From: Rouxiella badensis
Lineage (GTDB): Bacteria > Pseudomonadota > Gammaproteobacteria > Enterobacterales > Enterobacteriaceae
DNA: 64,000 bases
NCBI GenBank assembly: GCA_026967495.1
Contig: CP114060.1
Location: 62,001-126,000, forward strand
Direction: 5' to 3'
The notes under the pieces: generated by a model
Database searches by the model: none
What the model was told of the DNA's origin: nothing
What the model saw: the letters and a program-made list of their open reading frames with translations, nothing else
Shown: positions 57,885 through 64,000 of the stretch, one piece after another
How the letters are laid out: each line of letters opens with the position of its first letter
Position numbering within the stretch: position 1 is the first letter of the stretch
Program-made: the position numbers and the translations under genes

Positions 57885-58768
57885 AAAGTGCAGTCGATCC
57901 TTTACTTGCTAACGCATTGACGCAAAAACCGGCCGGTCTCTCGGGCTGGCGGCGCTTTTGGCACTCGCTCGAGGCGGTGGTGGGCAGCGTGCTGCTGCTG
58001 ATCGTGCTCACAATGGCCGCTCTGGCATCCTGGTTGTTTCCCGGCGATCCGCTGGAGATGGTGGCACAGCCTTTCCTGTGGCCAGGCGATGACCCTGCGT
58101 ATCGGCTCGGCACCGACTCGTTGGGGCGCGACGTCGCGTCTGAGCTGTTTCACGGTGCCCAGGTTTCGCTGCAAATCGGCTTCAGTGCGGTGGTCGTCAG
58201 CCTGCTGATTGGCATTATTGCCGGGGCCAGCGCGGGCTATTTCGGCGGCTGGACAGACCGCGTTGTCGTTCGTCTTGCCGAACTGTTCCAGACCTTCCCG
58301 TCGTTTCTATTGGTGGTGGTGCTGGTGGTAGTGGGGCAACCGACCGTCACCTATATCTCATTCGCCATCGGACTCGCATCATGGCCGATGATCGCCCGGC
58401 TGGTTCGAGCCGAGTATCGTCAGCTGCGTTCACTGGACTTCGTGCTGGCAGCGCACAGCCTCGGCTACAGCCCGCTGCGCGTTATTTTTCGTGAACTGCT
58501 GCCCAACGTGCTGCCCTCACTGATTGTCACCCTGTCGGTGCTAATGGCCTCGTCGATTCTCACTGAGTCCTCGCTGGCCTTTCTCGGCTTCAGCGATCCT
58601 AACCGTATCAGCTGGGGCAGCATGATTGGCGATGGCCGACAGTCATTGCAGAACGCCTGGTATCTGGCGGTTATTCCGGGCAGTGCGCTGGCGGTGACCA
58701 TTCTGGCGCTCAATCTGCTGGGCGACGCCCTGAACAATTGGCTCAACCCGCGCAGCAAGGGGAAATAA
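57881..58768 (+). CDS. Peptide-type ABC transporter permease (DppC-like)
   Basis: This is the second channel subunit, 295 residues. It shows the N-terminal DppC-type region, YRLGTDSLGRDVASELFHGAQ (a hallmark of this family), LAELFQTFPSFLLV, and the ATPase-coupling loop around FVLAAHSLGYSPLRVIFRE. It ends LNNWLNPRSKGK. It is translationally coupled to the preceding permease and followed 3 bp later by the ATPase gene. The frame is intact. Confidence 0.93.
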   Translation: MKSAVDPLLANALTQKPAGLSGWRRFWHSLEAVVGSVLLLIVLTMAALASWLFPGDPLEMVAQPFLWPGDDPAYRLGTDSLGRDVASELFHGAQVSLQIGFSAVVVSLLIGIIAGASAGYFGGWTDRVVVRLAELFQTFPSFLLVVVLVVVGQPTVTYISFAIGLASWPMIARLVRAEYRQLRSLDFVLAAHSLGYSPLRVIFRELLPNVLPSLIVTLSVLMASSILTESSLAFLGFSDPNRISWGSMIGDGRQSLQNAWYLAVIPGSALAVTILALNLLGDALNNWLNPRSKGK

Positions 58769-58771
58769 TTC

Positions 58772-60417
58772 ATGGCCTCTCTTCTCGAATTCAAAAACTT
58801 CGGTGTCACCTTTGGTGAATACGCCGCCGTGCGCCAACTGAATCTCCAGGTGCAGCAGGGTCAGTTTATGGCGCTGGTCGGCGAGTCGGGCTGCGGCAAG
58901 TCGATTACCGCGCTGTCGGCGATGCGGCTTGCCCCAGACAATGCCCGCCTCAGTGGCGAAATACTCTATCAGGGCACCAACCTGCTCGCCCTGCCCGCGG
59001 CTCGCGTTCGCCAATTACGCGGCAAAGATATCGCGATGATTTTTCAGGAGCCGATGACCTCGCTTAACCCGGTGCTCACTATCGGCCAGCAAATTATCGA
59101 GACTCTGCGCCTGCATCTCGGTCTTTCAGCTAAAGCAGCGCGCGTGCGGGCCATTGAGCTGTTGCAGTGGGTCAATATTCCCTACGCAGAAAAACGCATC
59201 GATGACTATGCACACCATCTTTCGGGCGGCCAACGGCAAAGGGTAATGATTGCCATGGCGGTAGCCTGCGAACCCAAACTGCTGATCGCCGACGAGCCGA
59301 CCACGGCGCTGGACGTCACGGTGCAGATTCAGATCCTCAGCCTGCTGGACAAACTGCGCCAGGAGTTGGGCATGGGTGTACTGTTTATCACTCATGACCT
59401 TGGGCTGGTCGAACAGCGCGCGGACCGTGTCGCGGTTATGTATCAGGGTGAAAAGATTGAAGAGGCCGAAAAGTCGGCGCTGTTTCAGCACCCGCAGCAT
59501 GCTTACAGCAAAGGGCTGCTGGCCGCTTCGCTGCACGGCAGTCAGGCCACACACTACCGCAGCAGTCGTCTGACGGAGATTGTCCATCATCTCGACGCTC
59601 CCCCGACCCTTTACACGCCGCCCATTGTACCCGCTCGCCCGATTCAAAATGCCGGACGTCCCCTGCTAAAGCTGGAGAAAGTCAGCTTTCATTATCCTTC
59701 AGCCAGCCCCCAAACCGCCTCGGTCAAGGACGTATCGCTGGAGATTATGCCGGGCGAGACGCTGGGCCTGGTGGGTGAATCAGGCTGCGGCAAGTCGACT
59801 CTGTCCAAACTGATACTACGCCTGCTGACGCCAAAAAGTGGCAGCATCAATTTCGAGGGGCAGGATATTACTCAACTGACGTCCTCGCAGCTTGCGCCGC
59901 TAAGACGCCGTATCCAGATGGTGTTTCAGGATCCCTACGCCTCGCTCAATCCGCGCCATACGGTTGGTGAAATCCTCAGGACGCCGCTGCGGGTCCACCG
60001 GCTGGGCAACCGGGCCACGCATCATCAGGCGGTGTTGAAAATACTCGATCAGGTCGGTTTACCGGCCAACTCAGTGGAGCGCTATCCGCACGAATTTTCG
60101 GGCGGCCAGCGGCAGCGCATTGGCATTGCTCGCGCGTTGATAGTCAATCCACAGCTGATTATTTGCGACGAGCCGGTGTCGGCACTAGACGTCTCGGTGC
60201 AGGCGCAAATTCTGAATCTGTTGGTAGATTTAAAGCAGGAAAGGCAGCTGTCGCTGCTGTTTATCTCACACGATTTGGCGGTAGTGCGCTATATCGCAGA
60301 CCGGGTAATGGTGATGTATCAGGGGAGTCGGTGGAGCAAGGCAGTCATCAGCAAATTTGGCAGCAACCTCGGCATCCTTATACCCGGCAGCTGTTGCAGG
60401 CTATTACACCAGGTTAA
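58772..60417 (+). CDS. Peptide-type ABC transporter, fused double ATPase (DppDF/GsiA-like), one frameshift as sequenced
   Basis: The product fuses two nucleotide-binding domains. The first has Walker A GESGCGKSITAL, signature LSGGQRQRVM and Walker B LLIADEPTTALD. The second has GESGCGKSTLSK, FSGGQRQRIG and LIICDEPVSALD. A G4 run at 60322-60325, expected G5, shifts the frame just after RVMVMYQG. Corrected, it reads ESVEQGSHQQIWQQPRHPYT and ends QLLQAITPG with TAA at 60415-60417, 548 residues. Each half ends with the HPYT-type or HAYSKGLL regulatory segment of this family. It completes a five-gene import operon. Confidence 0.92.
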
Positions 60418-60430
60418 AACTAAGGATAAA

Positions 60431-60460
60431 GGCGTCTCCCGCCGACAAGCGGGAGACGCC
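60431..60460. terminator. Hairpin between the ABC operon and yadH
   Basis: GGCGTCTCCCGC and GCGGGAGACGCC form a perfect 12-bp stem with a 6-base loop between converging genes. There is no U run, so it may act as a bidirectional barrier rather than a classic terminator. Confidence 0.65.
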
Positions 60461-60467
60461 ATCACAG

Positions 60468-61238
60468 CTAGGTCCGCAGACCACGACCGCGTTCGATGAG
60501 ATACCAGGCCAGCAGATAGAACACCGCAATGAAGGCGACCAGCACCGTCAGGGTGAATACCAGCGGCACATCGGAGATTCCCAGGAAACCGAAACGGAAG
60601 CCGCTAATCATATACACGATAGGGTTTAGCTTGGAGACCGCCTGCCAGAACGGTGGCAGCAGCGTCAGGGAGTAGAACACGCCCCCCAGGTAGGTCAGCG
60701 GGGTCAGTACAAAGGTCGGGATCAGGCTGATGTCATCGAAACTGCTCGCAAACACGGCGTTCAGCAGGCCGCCCAGCGAGAACAGGATTGCGGTCAGCAA
60801 CAGCGTCACGGCGATCACCCACCAGGAGTGGATCTGCAAGTGGGTGAAGAACAGCGAAATGATAGTCACTAGGATCCCCACGCAGATACCGCGTGCCACG
60901 CCGCCGCCGACGTAACCGGCAATCACTACGTGCGTCGGCACTGGTGCCACCAGCAGCTCTTCAATGTTGCGCTGAAACTTGGCGCTGAAGAACGACGAGG
61001 CAACGTTGGCGTAGGAGTTGGTGATAACCGACATCATGATCAGGCCCGGAACGATGAACTGCATGTAGCTAAAACCGTGCATATCGCCGATACGAGAACC
61101 AATCAGATTACCGAAAATCACAAAATAGAGAGACATGGTGATAACCGGTGGCACCAGGGTTTGCACCCAGATACGTCCAAAACGGTTTATCTCTTTCATC
61201 CAGATACTTTTAAGTGCCACCCAGTAGAGTTGCGACAT
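60468..61238 (-). CDS. yadH: ABC-2 type transporter permease YadH
   Basis: YadH is the membrane half of the YadGH ABC exporter, whose substrate is not established. The 256 residues have six hydrophobic helices, WVQTLVPPVITMSLYFVIFG, and the ABC-2 segment around LTPLTYLGGVFYSLTLLPPFW. It starts MSQLYWVALKSIWMKEINRF. Its ATG shares a base with the yadG stop (TAATG), showing translational coupling. The frame is intact. Confidence 0.96.
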   Translation of the reverse strand: MSQLYWVALKSIWMKEINRFGRIWVQTLVPPVITMSLYFVIFGNLIGSRIGDMHGFSYMQFIVPGLIMMSVITNSYANVASSFFSAKFQRNIEELLVAPVPTHVVIAGYVGGGVARGICVGILVTIISLFFTHLQIHSWWVIAVTLLLTAILFSLGGLLNAVFASSFDDISLIPTFVLTPLTYLGGVFYSLTLLPPFWQAVSKLNPIVYMISGFRFGFLGISDVPLVFTLTVLVAFIAVFYLLAWYLIERGRGLRT

Positions 61239-62162
61239 TATTTTTTACCCTCACTGCCATTCACCAGGTCGACAAACAGCTCTTCCAAACGGTTGGCTTT
61301 ATTACGCATGCTCAACACCTGAACCCCCTGCTTGCTGAGTTGGCTAAACAGTGAATTCAGCCCCTGTTCACGCATGACTTCCACTTCCAGCGTCGAGGTA
61401 TCGAGCAGCGTGCTGTGATAGCCGTCAAGATGTGGGATAGCGCTTTTAGGCGCTAAATCAAGCACAAAGGTTTCAGACTTCAGCTTAGACAGCAACGACT
61501 TCATCGAGGTGTTTTCGACCAGCTGGCCATGCTGGATGATGCCGATATTGCGGCACAGCATTTCGGCTTCTTCGAGATAGTGGGTCGTCAGAATGATGGT
61601 CGTGCCCTGCGCGTTGAGCCTCCTTCAGGAAGCCCCACATCGAACGACGCAGCTCAATGTCGACGCCCGCGGTCGGTTCATCGAGGATCAGCAGTTTTGG
61701 CTCGTGCATTAACGCACGGGCAATCATCAGACGGCGCTTCATCCCGCCAGACAGCATGCGGGAACGTTCATTGCGCTTGCCCCACAGGTCGAGCTGGGTG
61801 AGGTATTTTTCGGCACGCGAGATGGCGTCCGAGCGCTTAACGCCGTAGTAACCGGCCTGATTGACCACCACCTGCATCACGGTTTCAAAAGGGTTAAAGT
61901 TGAACTCCTGAGGAACCAGTCCGAGCTGGCGCTTAGCGTTAACAATGTCCTTGTCGATGTCGTAACCAAATACCTGAACCTTGCCGGCTGACTTGTTGAC
62001 CAACGAGCTGATAATCCCAATCGTGGTCGACTTTCCGGCCCCGTTAGGACCAAGCAGTGCATAGAAATCACCGGCTTCAACGCGTAAATCGATACCGCGC
62101 AATGCCTGCACACCACCTGCGTAGGTTTTGGTTAACTTCTCCAGTTCTAAAGCGTATGTCAT
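61238..62162 (-). CDS. yadG: ABC transporter ATPase YadG, one frameshift as sequenced
   Basis: YadG is the ATPase of the YadGH exporter. Walker A is GPNGAGKSTTIG, the signature is LSGGMKRRLM, and Walker B is LLILDEPTAGVD. The start is ATG at 62160-62162 (MTYALELEKLTKTY). An inserted base at 61616-61622 (GAGCCTC for GAGCTC) breaks the frame after GFLKE; corrected, it reads LNAQGTTIILT and joins AEMLCRNIGIIQHG. The corrected length is 307 residues against 308 in E. coli. It is divergent from can. Confidence 0.95.
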
Positions 62163-62296
62163 AAGTGAAGTCTTACCTTTTTCCGAGGTTTTATTTCTTT
62201 GTTTACAATTAGGGCCGAACAGAACCCTTTTGAATTTCATTTGAGTTGTCTTATATTACTCCAACGTAGACGCTTTCTTACAGGCTATTAACTTTC

Positions 62297-62951
62297 ATGA
62301 AAGATATCGAAACGCTGATCAGCAACAACGCTGCTTGGTCAAAAATTATGGAAGAGGAAGATCCTGGCTTTTTCGAACGCCTCTCTCTTGCTCAAAAACC
62401 CCGCTTTCTGTGGATTGGCTGTTCAGACAGCCGCGTCCCCGCAGAACGTCTGACCGGACTCGAACCCGGTGAGCTTTTTGTTCACCGTAACGTGGCGAAC
62501 CTGGTCATCCACACCGATCTCAACTGTCTGTCAGTGGTGCAATATGCCATCGACGTTCTTGAGGTCGAGCATGTGATAATCTGCGGCCACCACGGCTGTG
62601 GTGGCGTGAAGGCTGCGATTGAAAACCCTGAACTGGGCTTGATCGACAACTGGTTGCTACACATTCGCGACATCTATTTCAAACACGGCAACGCGTTAAG
62701 CGAGCTGGAGCCAGACGATCGTCTGAACAAACTCTGTGAGACTCAACGTGGTGGAACAGGTTTATAACCTTGGCCACTCCACCGTGATGCGAAGCGCATG
62801 GCAACGTGGGCAGAAAATCACCCTGCACGGTTGGGTTTACGGACTTCAGGACGGGCTGTTGCGCGATCTGGACATCACTTCTACCAGCCGCGAAATGCTT
62901 GAACAACGCTATCACCGGGGTGTTTCAGCCCTGCTTGAGCAACCGAAATAA
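62297..62951 (+). CDS. can: Beta-carbonic anhydrase Can, one frameshift as sequenced
   Basis: Can hydrates CO2 to bicarbonate for carboxylating enzymes and is needed for growth in air. Zinc ligands and the Asp-Arg dyad are in IGCSDSRVP and CGHHGCGGV. The C-terminal part has SAWQRGQKITLHGWVYGLQDG. An inserted base at 62738-62744 (GAGACTC for GAGCTC) shifts the frame between NKLCE and LNVVEQVYNLG. The corrected length is 217 residues (E. coli 220). It is divergent from yadG and convergent with hpt, as in E. coli. Confidence 0.95.
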
Positions 62952-62967
62952 ATTCCGCACTAACAAT

Positions 62968-62999
62968 AACGCCTCAGACTTTACAACGTCTGAGGCGTT
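62968..62999. terminator. Terminator between can and hpt
   Basis: AACGCCTCAGAC and GTCTGAGGCGTT form a perfect 12-bp stem with an 8-base loop, followed by AAAA on the plus strand. It sits between converging genes and may serve both. Confidence 0.8.
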
Positions 63000-63073
63000 A
63001 AAACGTTCCACGATGTGCCTTACTTATCAAGCCCTGCCGACGTCAGAAATGGCTCAATCGGGTAGCGACTGCT

Positions 63074-63610
63074 TTACTCTTCCAGCATGGTGACTTTGCC
63101 GACGTACGGCAGGTGACGATAACGCTGCGCGTAGTCAATCCCGTAACCCACAACGAACTCGTCTGGAATGGTGAAACCGACGTACTCAACGGTCACGTCA
63201 ACTTCACGACGCTCAGGTTTATCGAGCAGCGTACAGATAGCCAGCGACTTTGGTCCACGCAGTTGGAACAGCTCGCGCACTTTGCTCAGGGTATTGCCCG
63301 AGTCGATAATATCTTCAACGATCAGCACGTCTTTGCCGCGGATATCCTCATCGAGGTCTTTCAGGATTTTGACATCGCGGGTGCTGGACATACCGTTGCC
63401 GTAGCTGGACGCCGTCATAAAATCGACTTCGTGAGGCACGTCGATGGCACGGCACAGGTCCGCCATAAACATAAAGGATCCGCGCAACAGCCCCACCAGA
63501 ACCATCTCACTGCCGCTGTCGCGGTAATGCTCCGTGATCTCACGGCCCAATTCGGTGATACGGTTTTTTACTTCCTGCTCGGAAATCATTACGTCTACAG
63601 TGTGTTTCAT
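63074..63610 (-). CDS. hpt: Hypoxanthine phosphoribosyltransferase
   Basis: Hpt salvages hypoxanthine (and weakly guanine) to the nucleotide with PRPP. The PRPP-binding motif is VLIVEDIIDSGNTL, with VGLLRGSFMFMADL and the flexible loop MTASSYGNGMSS. The ATG at 63608-63610 (MKHTVDVMISEQEV) matches the E. coli start and gives 178 residues; an upstream start five codons earlier is less likely. The frame is intact. Confidence 0.97.
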   Translation of the reverse strand: MKHTVDVMISEQEVKNRITELGREITEHYRDSGSEMVLVGLLRGSFMFMADLCRAIDVPHEVDFMTASSYGNGMSSTRDVKILKDLDEDIRGKDVLIVEDIIDSGNTLSKVRELFQLRGPKSLAICTLLDKPERREVDVTVEYVGFTIPDEFVVGYGIDYAQRYRHLPYVGKVTMLEE

Positions 63611-63764
63611 ATAAAGCCTTGCCACCTAAAAAATTAAATGAGTCCTGCCATCAGTATGGGTGATGGCAGTCTTTATTGCGCGGGGAGTATAGCAAAGAAC
63701 GTTGCGCAAGGAGAATGTTGCGCAACAATAAAGCCGACGCTACCGCAAGGTCTTCAGCGCTTAA

Positions 63765-64000
63765 TCAAGCCACCGTGAAACTTGTCATCATGCCCGTATC
63801 CTCATGCTCGAGCAGATGGCAATGGGCCATATAGGCATGCTGAGCGTCGGCGAGATGGTCGAAACGCACCAGAACCTCACTGCGACCGCCCTCTACGCGC
63901 ACGGTGTCTTTCCACCCCTGACGATGTTTTTCGACCGGCTTGCCGTTTTCGGTCAGGATACGGAACTGGGTGCCGTGGATGTGGAAAGGATGCAGCATCA
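63765..64000 (-). CDS. cueO: Multicopper oxidase CueO, C-terminal part (gene runs off the window)
   Basis: CueO oxidises periplasmic Cu(I) and protects against copper. The visible 77 residues contain copper ligands in HPFHIHGTQFRIL and the combined type 1 and type 3 site HCHLLEHEDTGMM (Cys, His and Met). It ends TSFTVA just as E. coli CueO ends in FTV. The N-terminal two domains, the Tat signal and the methionine-rich insert lie beyond position 64000. It is next to hpt, as in E. coli. Confidence 0.93.
   Translation of the reverse strand, partial: MLHPFHIHGTQFRILTENGKPVEKHRQGWKDTVRVEGGRSEVLVRFDHLADAQHAYMAHCHLLEHEDTGMMTSFTVA

Noticed and set aside
4449..62744. Mass pseudogenisation (genome decay) as the cause of more than 20 broken genes
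   Set aside because: Breaks hit genes needed for haem, CO2 and stringent response, the flanking protein is fully conserved, corrected lengths match families to within a few residues, and lesions concentrate in homopolymers and one palindrome class.

Overview
The window is chromosomal DNA from a gammaproteobacterium of the order Enterobacterales. Nearly every gene has a close E. coli counterpart by recalled protein sequence, and most blocks keep the E. coli local order. GC-rich codon use, the insertions at folK/panB and panD/yadH, and REP-like palindromes of a kind I associate with Serratia, Rahnella and Yersinia suggest Yersiniaceae or a neighbour rather than Escherichia. I cannot name the species. 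I saw no prophage, insertion sequence, CRISPR array, rRNA or tRNA.

Layout: (1) 1-10340, a housekeeping block: eno (partial), pyrG, mazG, relA, rlmD, barA. (2) 10302-22799, a tandem repeat carrying copies of the barA 3' end, a PLP-dependent amino acid deaminase, then the whole galactarate/glucarate pathway (garK, garR, garL, garD, gudD, gudX, gudP) with its regulator cdaR. In E. coli these genes sit at several separate loci. Palindromic 17-bp sites in front of garL, garD, gudP and cdaR, and CRP-like boxes in front of garD and gudP, outline the regulon. The product 2-phosphoglycerate is the substrate of enolase, encoded at the window's left edge. (3) 22931-48177: degP, dgt, mtnN, btuF, erpA, clcA, hemL, the ferrichrome locus fhuACDB with a Fur box, mrcB, hrpB, thpR, sfsA, dksA, gluQ, pcnB (AUU start) and folK. 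(4) 48225-52130: an OpgD-like periplasmic glucan protein and a QseBC-type two-component system with a PmrA/QseB-type box. (5) 52236-54332: panBCD. (6) 54544-60417: a peptide-type ABC transporter operon containing an Asp/Glu racemase-family protein. (7) 60468-64000: yadH, yadG, can, hpt and the 3' end of cueO.

The most striking property is the pattern of reading-frame breaks. I count about 33 lesions in 22 genes, including genes that are hard to lose (hemL, can, relA). Correcting each restores a protein of the usual family length, so I read the genes as intact in the organism. Twelve lesions are single-base changes in homopolymer runs, mostly deletions. About eighteen fall at one palindromic motif class, GRGCYC (GAGCTC or GGGCTC/GAGCCC), usually as one inserted base. 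That is what one would expect if those sites carry a modified base that disturbed single-molecule base calling, and it hints at a GRGCYC-specific DNA modification system encoded elsewhere in this genome.
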